Positions 35,925-44,045 of a stretch of DNA of 64,000 nt are shown piece by piece. The notes below the pieces were generated by a model. The model was given only the letters and a program-made list of their open reading frames with translations. It did not search any database and was not told the origin of the DNA. Position numbers and translations under genes: made by a program. How positions within the stretch are numbered: position 1 is the first letter of the stretch; every line of letters starts with the position of its first letter. This DNA comes from Cribrihabitans marinus (GTDB taxonomy: Bacteria; Pseudomonadota; Alphaproteobacteria; Rhodobacterales; Rhodobacteraceae): positions 1 through 64,000 of the forward strand of contig NZ_FNYD01000010.1 of NCBI RefSeq assembly GCF_900109035.1, written 5' to 3'.

Positions 35925-37964
35925 CTATTCGTCCAGCCACCACTGCGTGGCGCGGTAGGGATAGGTCCGGTAGTACTCGTAGGAATGCGTCTTGGTCTCG
36001 GTGAAGTTCTTGAGCGCATTGCGATGGATCATCGGGGCAGGTGCATTGACCGTGCCGATGAACAGCAGTTGCTGGGTCATCGTCTCGGCCATGCGTGCGC
36101 CAACCTCGTTGAATGTCTCCGACCCCTGGGCCGCCGATTGCAGCGTGTTGATGTCGTCCATCATCTGCTGGGCCCATTCCGGCGGCTCCACACCGGCCGA
36201 GCCGCCCGAGTCGACCCATTCGGCCCAGAGCATCGCGTTGCGGTTGCCGAAATAGTTTTCATATGGCGGCACCCACAGCTCGTTGTTGCCCAGGACGATG
36301 GCCAGCGGCTGGCCCTTGCGCCACATGGACAGGTCGAGCTTGTTCGAGGATTGCGCCGAGCGGTATTCGTCCGGGGTCACCTCCTTGACCACCGAGGCGA
36401 TGCCGACATCTGCCCAGAACTGCGACACCAGCTCGACGGTCTGCCCGGCGATGCCCTGGGTCGAGAAGTTCATGTTCAGAACCAGCTTGTCGCCATTGGG
36501 CAGCTCGCGCATGCCGTCGCCATCGGTGTCCATCAGGCCCAGCGCGTCCAGCTTGGCCTTGGCCGCGTCGGGGTCGTACTCGGCCATGTAGCCATGCAGC
36601 GACGGATCGACGAAATCGGGCAGCGGCGAGAAGCCGACATAGGCCTGCGGCTTGCCCTGGCCGAAGAACGCGATCTCGTTCAGCTCGTCACGGTTGATGG
36701 CCTGGCTCATCGCTTCGCGGAAAGACAGGTCGGCAAAGACCTCGCGCTTGGCCGGATCCTCATGCGTGACGTTGAAGCCGAAGGCGCCGATGGTGATCTC
36801 CGGTTTCAGATGAACGGTATAGCCGCCCTTCTCCTGACCCTCCAGCAGGATCGGCGCCGAGGCGAGCTGCAGCGACTGCGCCTTGTAGTCGACCTCGCCG
36901 TTCACGATCTTGAGCAGCCGGACCTCGTTGTCGTTGATATAGACCTCGTCCTGTTCGGAGATGTAGGGCAGCTGCTGCCCGGTCGGATCCACCTGGAAGA
37001 AATAGGGATTCGCGACCAGGTGCCGTCCCTCGGTGGTGTCGGTCACGTAGATATGGCTTTCCAGCGTCGGATAGGTCGCCTTGGGCAGCCCGTCGATCAG
37101 CTCGGGGCGCGACAGCATCGGAGTGGGCGTGTCGGTCCAGTCCGAGTTGCCGTAATAGGCCTTGATCGCGTCATAACCGTTCTCGAAACCCAGGCTCTGG
37201 GCATAGCTGTCGGCATCGGCGTTGATGTCGGGGTGAAACTGCCCGAGGAAGTGCATGGGCTGGAAGCCCTGGCCGTAATGGGTGGCGAAATGCGCCAGAA
37301 GCCCCGGCTTGGGCGAGGGCAGATTGAAGATCACGGTAGTGTCGTCCGGGGCATCGACGGTCATCGTCTCGCCGCCCACGGTCACGTAATCCTTGGGCTT
37401 CTCGAAGATGTTGGTGTCCAGCATCAGGTTGTCGTGCCAGAACTTCACATCCGCCGAGGTGAAGGGCGCTCCGTCGGACCACTTGTGGCCCGCGCGCAGT
37501 TTCATCGTCAGCTGCGTGTAATCGTCGTTCCATTCCCAGGATTTGGCCACGTTGGGCACGATGGTCTGCAGGTCGTCGGAATAGCGCACGAGGTTGACGT
37601 GGCGCACCGACAGGAAATCCGATGTGCCGGCCTCGGTCGCGTTCGACAGCACGTCCAGCGTGCCGCCATATTTCCCGACGCTTTCATATGGGACCATGAC
37701 CAGCGGCTCGGATGGCAGGCGGTCGGCCAGCGGGGGCAGGGCGCCGTTGCCCTTGATCTTGGCGTTCAGGTCGTCGATCTCGGGGTTGGCGGAGAATTCC
37801 ATCTCGCAGCCTGCGGCGTCCTGGAACTCGCTCAGCTCATATTGCTGCGGAAACGCGCCCGGCGCGACCCCGCCCATGTCGGCCACGGTGATGGAGGGGC
37901 AATTGGCCAGCGCCCAGCCGGGCAGCAGGGCCAGCGCCGCGCCTGAAAGTAGAATCCGTTTCAT
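35925..37964 (-). CDS. Oligopeptide-type ABC transporter substrate-binding protein (OppA-like)
   Basis: A 679-residue protein with a signal peptide (about 1-20, ending GWALANCP). It is longer than the usual 530-600 residues. The family blocks include VPNVAKSWEWNDDYTQLTMKLRAGHKWSDGAPF (about 145-177), FSPLPDFVDP and the C-terminal SBP_bac_5 fold. It is periplasmic and delivers peptide-like or other oligomeric solutes to the OppB/C-like permeases. It is the first gene of the minus-strand operon. The ligand is not evident. Confidence 0.92.
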   Translation of the reverse strand: MKRILLSGAALALLPGWALANCPSITVADMGGVAPGAFPQQYELSEFQDAAGCEMEFSANPEIDDLNAKIKGNGALPPLADRLPSEPLVMVPYESVGKYGGTLDVLSNATEAGTSDFLSVRHVNLVRYSDDLQTIVPNVAKSWEWNDDYTQLTMKLRAGHKWSDGAPFTSADVKFWHDNLMLDTNIFEKPKDYVTVGGETMTVDAPDDTTVIFNLPSPKPGLLAHFATHYGQGFQPMHFLGQFHPDINADADSYAQSLGFENGYDAIKAYYGNSDWTDTPTPMLSRPELIDGLPKATYPTLESHIYVTDTTEGRHLVANPYFFQVDPTGQQLPYISEQDEVYINDNEVRLLKIVNGEVDYKAQSLQLASAPILLEGQEKGGYTVHLKPEITIGAFGFNVTHEDPAKREVFADLSFREAMSQAINRDELNEIAFFGQGKPQAYVGFSPLPDFVDPSLHGYMAEYDPDAAKAKLDALGLMDTDGDGMRELPNGDKLVLNMNFSTQGIAGQTVELVSQFWADVGIASVVKEVTPDEYRSAQSSNKLDLSMWRKGQPLAIVLGNNELWVPPYENYFGNRNAMLWAEWVDSGGSAGVEPPEWAQQMMDDINTLQSAAQGSETFNEVGARMAETMTQQLLFIGTVNAPAPMIHRNALKNFTETKTHSYEYYRTYPYRATQWWLDE

Positions 37965-38016
37965 GTTGTCTCCCGTAGTTGGTTCAAATGCAGCGGGTTT
38001 GCCCCGCCTTGGTTGT

Positions 38017-38037
38017 CGGCCTGATCGTGTCAGGCCG
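38017..38037. other. Stem-loop between sulfatase-like gene and binding-protein gene
   Basis: CGGCCTGA and TCAGGCCG form a perfect 8-bp stem with a 5-base loop. It lies after the sulfatase-like gene and about 50 bases before the OppA-like start on the same strand. No T-run follows, so it could be a weak terminator or part of the leader. Confidence 0.4.
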
Positions 38038-38155
38038 GGATCTGAAAAGCGTGGTCTCCTTCAATGCGTGCCGGGTGGCGTGACGGCGGCCGCGGCCGTT
38101 TCCTGACCGGCATCGGTAACGTAGTCATGACATGGCGGCAGGATTTCGTTTTCAA

Positions 38156-39652
38156 TTATTCATTCCCCGTCCGGACCCCGCCATCGCCGACCATGGTGCG
38201 GGCGAAGGTTCCCTCGGGGTTCCTCATGCGATGGCAAAGCATCTTTCGCGTCAAATCAAGGAAAATCGACTCCGCCCCGGACTCCCCGGACAGGTCGCGC
38301 CCTTCGCCGTCGCCGGTCATGTCGAACAGGATCGGCGGCAATTCGGCCGCAAACTGCACCAACCGGTGCTGCCGGGTCCGCAGCACGGCGAAATTCGCCT
38401 CGTTCGAGGCAAGGCCCAGGTGGCGCATCCAGGCGGTGGGCGACACAGGGTTTCCGAAATCGTATTCAGAAACCGCGCAGGCCCGCCCCGGCGTGTCGGT
38501 GTCGGCGAGATGTGGCAGAAGGCTCTGGCCGTTCATCGCGTGCGGGACGTCGATACCGAGCCGGTCCAGCAGGGTCACCGGCACGTCGATGGATTCCGTC
38601 ATGCCCGCGACCGCCTGTCCGTGCATCTCCGGCCGGACGGGATCGCGAATGATAAGCGGCACGTGAAAGGCGGCATCGTGAAACGTGCCCTTGCCCCAGA
38701 GCCCGAAATCCCCCAGCATCTCGCCGTGATCGGCGGTGACGACAAGGATCGTGTCGTCCCATTGGCCGCTGGATTTCAGCCAGTCCATCACTCGCCCGAT
38801 ATGGTGATCCACCTCGCTTGCCAGCCCCAGGTAGAGTGCCCGCAGGGCGGCCGTCGTGGCCTCGGACCGCTCCAGGTCGGGAAAACCCACGACCATCGAA
38901 CTGGGCGCCTGCTTGTCGCGGGCGGGCGCGAGGAAGGGATGCTCCAGCGCGCCCGTGGCGGGCGGGGGCATCCGCGCGGGATCGTACATCCGGTTGTAGG
39001 GATCGGGTGCGACCAGCGGCGGGTGCGGCCGGATATAGGTCAGCAGTCCGAACCAGCCCGGTTCGGCGGTCCCCATCCGCTCCAGGAAGCAGTCGGTGAG
39101 AAAGGCGGTGTCGCTGTGCTCGGCTGGGTATTGTGCGGGATCGTCGATGCGGTCGCCGGCGGGGCGGTAGGTGTCGGGATAGTCGGGCAGCGTGATGCCC
39201 TGCGCCTGCAGATGCGCGCGCCAGGCCGCGTCGCCGGATTCCATGCGCATCCGCACCGCCTCGTCGAACCCGTGCATCAGCTCTTCATAACTGGCCAGGC
39301 GCGGGTCGTCGGGTTCCAGCACGCGCGGATCCTGCGCGGTGTCGGTATAGCCGAAGAGTTGCGGCGCGTATCCCGCCGTCCGCGTTGCGGTGGCGAGGTT
39401 CGGCGTGTCGTGGCGCAAGGGCGTTCCGTTCCGGACCGCCCTGTGGTTCATCGCGTATTGGCCGGTGAGCAGCGACACCCGGCTGGGCCCGCAGGGTGCG
39501 ACGACCGAGAAGTGGTTGTCGAAGCTGACCGCCTCGCGCATCAACGCCCGCAGGTTCGGCAGCTGCGCCACAGCGCCCAACGGGCCGTCGCGCAGCAGGT
39601 CGGCGCGGAACTGGTCGATCACGATCAGCAGGACATTCGGTCGTGTCGGCAA
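38156..39652 (-). CDS. Sulfatase-superfamily hydrolase (arylsulfatase/phosphonate monoester hydrolase type)
   Basis: About 498 residues from a TTG at 39652, chosen because GGAGGGGAGG lies five bases before it and the protein then begins MPTRPNVLLIVIDQ, like relatives; an ATG at 39697 gives 513 residues with a poor ribosome site. VAPCGPSRVSLLTG holds Cys54, the residue converted to formylglycine in type-I sulfatases and phosphonate monoester hydrolases. CGPSR rather than CxPSR with Ser/Thr, and HGEMLGDFGLWGKG, fit the latter group. It has no signal peptide, so it is cytosolic and needs a formylglycine-generating enzyme encoded elsewhere. It precedes the Opp-type operon on the same strand. Confidence 0.88.
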   Translation of the reverse strand: MPTRPNVLLIVIDQFRADLLRDGPLGAVAQLPNLRALMREAVSFDNHFSVVAPCGPSRVSLLTGQYAMNHRAVRNGTPLRHDTPNLATATRTAGYAPQLFGYTDTAQDPRVLEPDDPRLASYEELMHGFDEAVRMRMESGDAAWRAHLQAQGITLPDYPDTYRPAGDRIDDPAQYPAEHSDTAFLTDCFLERMGTAEPGWFGLLTYIRPHPPLVAPDPYNRMYDPARMPPPATGALEHPFLAPARDKQAPSSMVVGFPDLERSEATTAALRALYLGLASEVDHHIGRVMDWLKSSGQWDDTILVVTADHGEMLGDFGLWGKGTFHDAAFHVPLIIRDPVRPEMHGQAVAGMTESIDVPVTLLDRLGIDVPHAMNGQSLLPHLADTDTPGRACAVSEYDFGNPVSPTAWMRHLGLASNEANFAVLRTRQHRLVQFAAELPPILFDMTGDGEGRDLSGESGAESIFLDLTRKMLCHRMRNPEGTFARTMVGDGGVRTGNE

Positions 39653-39721
39653 TCGGGCCTCCCCTCCGGCCCGAAAATCATGCCACCCCGGCACCATATG
39701 TAAAATCGTTGTTCTCTATTG

Positions 39722-39745
39722 TTCGATAGGGTCTACCTATTCGAA
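39722..39745. promoter_or_regulatory. Imperfect palindrome upstream of the sulfatase-like gene
   Basis: TTCGATAGG (39722-39730) and CCTATTCGAA (39736-39745) form an inverted repeat with one bulged base around a 5-base centre. It lies 70-93 bases upstream of the chosen TTG start, in the short AT-rich gap to the GlcG-like gene. It could be an operator. The binding protein is unknown. Confidence 0.4.
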
Positions 39746-39763
39746 TATCGCTGTTCCGGCGTG

Positions 39764-40186
39764 TCAGCCGCCCGCGCCGAACGTGTCGATCCCGGCCTGC
39801 GCCACCGCGCGGTCCTGGTCCGGCGTGCCGGAACTGACGCCGATCCCGCCCACGACCTCGCCGTCGACGATCACCGGCAGCCCGCCGCCGACCACCATCA
39901 GCCGGCCGCCCAGCGCCGAGGCGATGCCATAGGCCGGTGCGCCCGGCTGGCTGGCGGTGCCGTATTCATGCGTGGCCTTGCGGGCGGCGGCGGCGGTAAA
40001 GGCCTTGTCGATGGCGATGGTCGCCGAGGTGACCTTGCCGCCATCCATCCTGCGAAAGGCGATGAGCTGGCCGGACTCGTCGGTGATGGCGATGCACATG
40101 GGCACGCCGATCCGCGTGGCATGGGCCTCGGCCCCGGCGATGAGGGTCTCGGCATCGGCGGCGTCGAGTCTTGTGACGGTCATCAT
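39764..40186 (-). CDS. GlcG/HbpS family protein (DUF336)
   Basis: A 140-residue protein of the GlcG/HbpS heme-binding-like family. PMCIAITDESGQLIAFRRMDG, ATHEYG and LPVIVDGEVVGGIGVSSG are the typical blocks. The family is often found beside oxidoreductase or catabolic operons and its biochemical role is poorly settled. The start overlaps the guanine deaminase stop (ATGATG), so it is the last gene of the purine operon. No signal peptide. Confidence 0.88.
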   Translation of the reverse strand: MMTVTRLDAADAETLIAGAEAHATRIGVPMCIAITDESGQLIAFRRMDGGKVTSATIAIDKAFTAAAARKATHEYGTASQPGAPAYGIASALGGRLMVVGGGLPVIVDGEVVGGIGVSSGTPDQDRAVAQAGIDTFGAGG

Positions 40187-41484
40187 CTGGCGTGTCCTTT
40201 CTGGGGTGTCCCGGCGACATAGGTCTGCGCAATGGCGCGGTCGTCGCCCATGATCTGCAGGGCAAAGAGTTCTTCGGCGAGGGTTTCGGCGCGGTCCATG
40301 CGCAGGGCCATGGCCGGCGTCGCCCGCGCATCCAGCACGGCGATGTCGGCCTCGGTCCCGGCGTCCAGCGTGCCGATCCGGTCGGCAAGGCCCAGCACCT
40401 CGGCATTGCCACGGGTGATCCAGTGAAAGGCGCGCAGCGGGTGCAGTTTCTGGTCCTGCAGCTGCAGCACCTTGTAGCCCTCGTTCAGCGTCTGCAGCAT
40501 CGAGTAGCTGGTGCCGGCGCCGATATCGGTGGCGATCCCGTTCGAGATGCCGCGCGCGCGCAGGCCGGCGTCGTCGAACAGGCCGCTGCCGAGAAACAGG
40601 TTCGAGGTGGGGCAGAAGACCGGGTGCGCGCCGGTGTCCGACAGGGCGGCGATCTCGCGCTCCCTGAGGTGGATGGCATGTCCCAGCAGGGTGCGCGGCC
40701 CCAGGAGGCCGAACCGTTCGTAGACGTCGAGATAGTCGCGCGCCTGCGGATAGAGCTCGGCGGTATAGGCGATCTCGGCATGGTTCTCGGACAGGTGGGT
40801 CTGTACGTAGCAGTCGGGATGCTCGGCGACCAGTGCGCCCGCCATCTCCAACTGCTCGGGCGTCGAGGTGATGGCGAAGCGCGGGGTGATCGCATAGGAG
40901 GCGCGGCCCTTGCCGTGCCAGGCCGCGATCAATGCCTTGCTGTCGTCATAGGCCGACTGCGGCGTGTCCAGAACCGTCTCGGGCGCGTTGCGGTCCATCA
41001 TCGTCTTGCCGCCGATCATGCGCATGTTGCGCGCGGCGGCCTCGGCAAAGAACGCCTCGGCCGAGGCCTTGTGCACCGAGCAGAAGGCAACCGCCGTGGT
41101 GGTGCCGTGATCGGTCAGCAGCGAGCAGAACCGGCCAGCCATTGCGCGGGCATGCTGGGCGTCGGCATATCCCCCCTCGGCCGGAAAGGTATAGCCGTTG
41201 AGCCAGTCGAGCAGCTGACTGCCCCAGCTGGCGACGATCTGGACCTGCGGAAAATGGATGTGCGTGTCGATGAACCCGGCCATCATCAGGTGCGGGCGGT
41301 GATCGGTGATGGCTGCGCCGGGGGCGGTGCGGGCCACTTCGTCAAAGGGTCCGCAGGCCGCGATCATGCCGTCGCGGAGCAGCAGGCCGCCATCTTCAAG
41401 ATAGGTCTGCGCCCCCGGATCCGTCCCGTCGCCGGGATCGCGGTGGAACGTCAGGATGCGCCCGCGCAGCAGCGTGTCGGTCAT
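40183..41484 (-). CDS. guaD: Guanine deaminase
   Basis: A 433-residue amidohydrolase. GFIDTHIHFPQ (His75, His77) is the metal-binding motif. TWGLLDWLNGY-like SQLLDWLNGYTFPAE, THLSENHAEI and LGHAIHLRERE are typical guanine deaminase blocks; SNLFLGSG and IATDIGAGTSYSML complete the active site. It converts guanine to xanthine, which xanthine dehydrogenase from the same operon then oxidises. It lies between the permease and the GlcG-like gene on the minus strand, and its stop overlaps the latter's start. Confidence 0.95.
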   Translation of the reverse strand: MTDTLLRGRILTFHRDPGDGTDPGAQTYLEDGGLLLRDGMIAACGPFDEVARTAPGAAITDHRPHLMMAGFIDTHIHFPQVQIVASWGSQLLDWLNGYTFPAEGGYADAQHARAMAGRFCSLLTDHGTTTAVAFCSVHKASAEAFFAEAAARNMRMIGGKTMMDRNAPETVLDTPQSAYDDSKALIAAWHGKGRASYAITPRFAITSTPEQLEMAGALVAEHPDCYVQTHLSENHAEIAYTAELYPQARDYLDVYERFGLLGPRTLLGHAIHLREREIAALSDTGAHPVFCPTSNLFLGSGLFDDAGLRARGISNGIATDIGAGTSYSMLQTLNEGYKVLQLQDQKLHPLRAFHWITRGNAEVLGLADRIGTLDAGTEADIAVLDARATPAMALRMDRAETLAEELFALQIMGDDRAIAQTYVAGTPQKGHAR

Positions 41485-41547
41485 TGCATGCCTCGTTGGT
41501 CGAAGGTTGGGGACGGGGCGGCCCGCATGGCCGCCCCGCCGCGTGTG

Positions 41548-43149
41548 TCAGGCCTGCCGCGCCGGCGTGTCGTCGTCGATGAAATCGGGCTCGTCCGGCA
41601 CGATGATCCGGTGTTCCAGATCCTCCTTGGGCGCCAGCATCGGGTAGATGTAGAGGAACCCGCCGATGATCAGATAACCGATGGTGATCCCGTCGAACTG
41701 CGGCGCCTGCAACGTGTAGGCATGGATCACGCCGACCGAGGACATGGCGGCTGCGGCAATCGCAAACCCGGCGGCGGTGCGGAACCGTCCGTCGATCACG
41801 TCGGCCACGATGGCGCCCCAGACCAGACCGGTCAGGATTGCGCCCTGCGACAGCGCCAGGTGACCTTCGTAATGCGCGCCCTCCCTCAGCAGCGCGGCGG
41901 TCAGCTCGGCATCGCCCAGCCCCGGCAGACCTTCGGTGCCGACGCTGCGCAGCGCGTTCATCAGCGAGCCCCACTTGGTCACCAGGAAGGCCGAGATATG
42001 CGGCAGGATGGCGAAGGCCACGGCAGCCATGTGCATTGGCTTCACGGCAAAGGCGGTGTTGGTGATCAGGCTGACCGAGACGAAGACCAGCACCGGGGCG
42101 GCGGCCGCGATGGGGATCAGCCCGGCGAGGAAGGACAGGAAGCCCAGAAAGGCCGCCGCGCCGATCACCAGGGCCACGCCGACGATATACCCGGCATGCG
42201 CGTCCAGGCGCTTGTATGCCGGGTGGCCGATATAGACCGTGGTGGGAAAGGGCGAGCCGAACAGCGCGCCGATCATGGTGCCCGCGCCGTCTGTCACCTG
42301 GCAGGCCGCGACCGGGTAGTGGTCGCCCGCCGCCTCGGCGGATTCCACGTTGTTCATCGTCTCGATGAAGTTGTAGATCTGAACCGGGATCAGCACCAGG
42401 AACAGCTCGGGATTGGCAAAGAGATACTGGATCCCCGCCAGCATGTCGCCCAGATAGGGGATCGGCGGGTAGAACCCGATGCCTTCGGTCTGGAACGAGG
42501 ATTTGCCCAGGAAGATCGCGATCACCGTGCCGACCGCGATGGCGACCAGGCCGGCGGGCACGTTGCCCGGCAGGCGGAACCGCCCGATCAGGCCCCACAG
42601 GATGAACAGCAGCGAGGTGAAGCCGATGATCGGGTGCTCGAAGATCTCGGCCAGCGGCACAGACCCGATGAACACCAGCGCGATGCCGCAGAGCGTGCCC
42701 AGCATGCCGGCGCGCGGGGTGATCCGCTTGAGGAACGGACCCACAAGCGCGCCCAGCCCCGCGACCACGCCGCCCATGAAGCCCGCGCCGATGCCCACCT
42801 GCCAGGCCAGCAGCGGGTCGTCGGTGGCCCAGTAGATCGGGCCGATGACACCGAAGAGATAGACGAACATCACCGGCGTCGAGATGCCGTAGGGCAGGGC
42901 GGTGACGTCCCGGCCATGCCTTTGCGCGGCGCGCTTGGCCATCAGGGTATAGACCGCAACGCCGGCGATGATCGCGATGGCCGCACCGGGCACGATGCGG
43001 CCGAACACGATCTCGGCGGGCATCTGGAAGACGAACTGGCAGATCCCCGACAGGATCAGCAGGTTCACCAGGTTGTCGGTGAAGAGCGCCCAGAAGGCAC
43101 TGAAATCGCTCCGTGAAAAGAGTTTGTAGTCGTAGGTGGCATCTGACAT
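41548..43149 (-). CDS. Purine permease (NCS2/AzgA-like)
   Basis: A 533-residue membrane protein starting at the ATG at 43149, with GGGAGGAG upstream; the frame can be extended but not plausibly. About 12-14 hydrophobic spans are visible. The blocks GRDVTALPYGISTPVMFVYL and FIETMNNVESAEAAGD match nucleobase permeases of the NCS2 type. Between xdhC and guaD, it most likely imports hypoxanthine, xanthine or guanine. Confidence 0.88.
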   Translation of the reverse strand: MSDATYDYKLFSRSDFSAFWALFTDNLVNLLILSGICQFVFQMPAEIVFGRIVPGAAIAIIAGVAVYTLMAKRAAQRHGRDVTALPYGISTPVMFVYLFGVIGPIYWATDDPLLAWQVGIGAGFMGGVVAGLGALVGPFLKRITPRAGMLGTLCGIALVFIGSVPLAEIFEHPIIGFTSLLFILWGLIGRFRLPGNVPAGLVAIAVGTVIAIFLGKSSFQTEGIGFYPPIPYLGDMLAGIQYLFANPELFLVLIPVQIYNFIETMNNVESAEAAGDHYPVAACQVTDGAGTMIGALFGSPFPTTVYIGHPAYKRLDAHAGYIVGVALVIGAAAFLGFLSFLAGLIPIAAAAPVLVFVSVSLITNTAFAVKPMHMAAVAFAILPHISAFLVTKWGSLMNALRSVGTEGLPGLGDAELTAALLREGAHYEGHLALSQGAILTGLVWGAIVADVIDGRFRTAAGFAIAAAAMSSVGVIHAYTLQAPQFDGITIGYLIIGGFLYIYPMLAPKEDLEHRIIVPDEPDFIDDDTPARQA

Positions 43150-43224
43150 TTGCGAGCTCCTCCCTCGTTGTCCGGCGCCGATTGGCGACCGGATCATGTC
43201 CGTTCTCGTCTGGTTGGTGTGCCC

Positions 43225-44040
43225 CTAGCGGGCGTCTTCCCTTGCCTGGTCCGCGGTGGCGGTCAGGGTTGCCATGACCTCGGCCACGACGAAGGCCGCG
43301 ATGATCTCGGGCCGCTTGTCCGGACCGCCGCCGGCGCCGATCGGACAGGTCAGTCCGGTGGCATCGGCGGGTGGTGTCTGCTCTGCGCAAAAGCGTTCGA
43401 ATTTCACGCGCTTGGTGGTCGACCCGATCAGCCCGACATAGGCCGCGTCCCGCCGCGCCAGCGCCTCGGCGGTCAGCAGGAAGTCCAGCGCGTGATCATG
43501 GGTCAGCACGATGAAGGCGCTGCCCGGCGGGGCGTTGCGGATGTCGGCCTCGGCCATGACCGACAGGCGTTTCTCGACATCGGCGTCACACAGTTCCAGC
43601 TCGGGCGCGCGCCCGTCGACCAGCACGCTGCGCACCGGAAGGTGCTGGAACAGCTGCGCCAGCGCACGTCCGACATGGCCCGCCCCCAGAATGTAGACAT
43701 GCGGCAGAGCGGCCAGGCGGTGGGTCTCGGCCGCAAGCGCCTGCGCGCGGTCGGCTTCGGCCATCTGCCGCAGCGACAGCTCCACCCGGCCGCCGCAGCA
43801 CTGGCCGATCTCGGGGCCCAGCGGCACGTCCATCTCGGCCGCTTCGGCCCCGCTGCGCAGCATTGCCCGCGCCTTGTCGATCGCCATGTATTCCAGCTGT
43901 CCGCCGCCGATGGTGCCGAACAGCGCATCCGCCGCCACAAACATCGTCGCCCCTGCCTCGCGCGGGGACGAGCCGCGCACACGGACCAGGCGGGTTTCGA
44001 TGACCGACCGGTGGGTTTCGAGGAACGTGGCCAGCGACAT
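43225..44040 (-). CDS. xdhC: Xanthine dehydrogenase accessory protein XdhC
   Basis: A 271-residue protein from the ATG at 44040. GSSPREAGATMFV near residue 23 is the XdhC N-terminal signature. VYILGAGHVGRALAQL and VYVGLIGSTTKRVKF belong to the Rossmann-like C-terminal domain. It inserts sulfurated molybdenum cofactor into XdhB and protects it. It starts 5 bases after the xdhB stop. Confidence 0.95.
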   Translation of the reverse strand: MSLATFLETHRSVIETRLVRVRGSSPREAGATMFVAADALFGTIGGGQLEYMAIDKARAMLRSGAEAAEMDVPLGPEIGQCCGGRVELSLRQMAEADRAQALAAETHRLAALPHVYILGAGHVGRALAQLFQHLPVRSVLVDGRAPELELCDADVEKRLSVMAEADIRNAPPGSAFIVLTHDHALDFLLTAEALARRDAAYVGLIGSTTKRVKFERFCAEQTPPADATGLTCPIGAGGGPDKRPEIIAAFVVAEVMATLTATADQAREDAR

Positions 44041-44045
44041 CGCGA

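Noticed and set aside
40192-43116. Open frame of 974 codons opposite guaD and the purine permease
   Set aside because: Spans two well-supported minus-strand genes and the gap between them; no recognisable domain.
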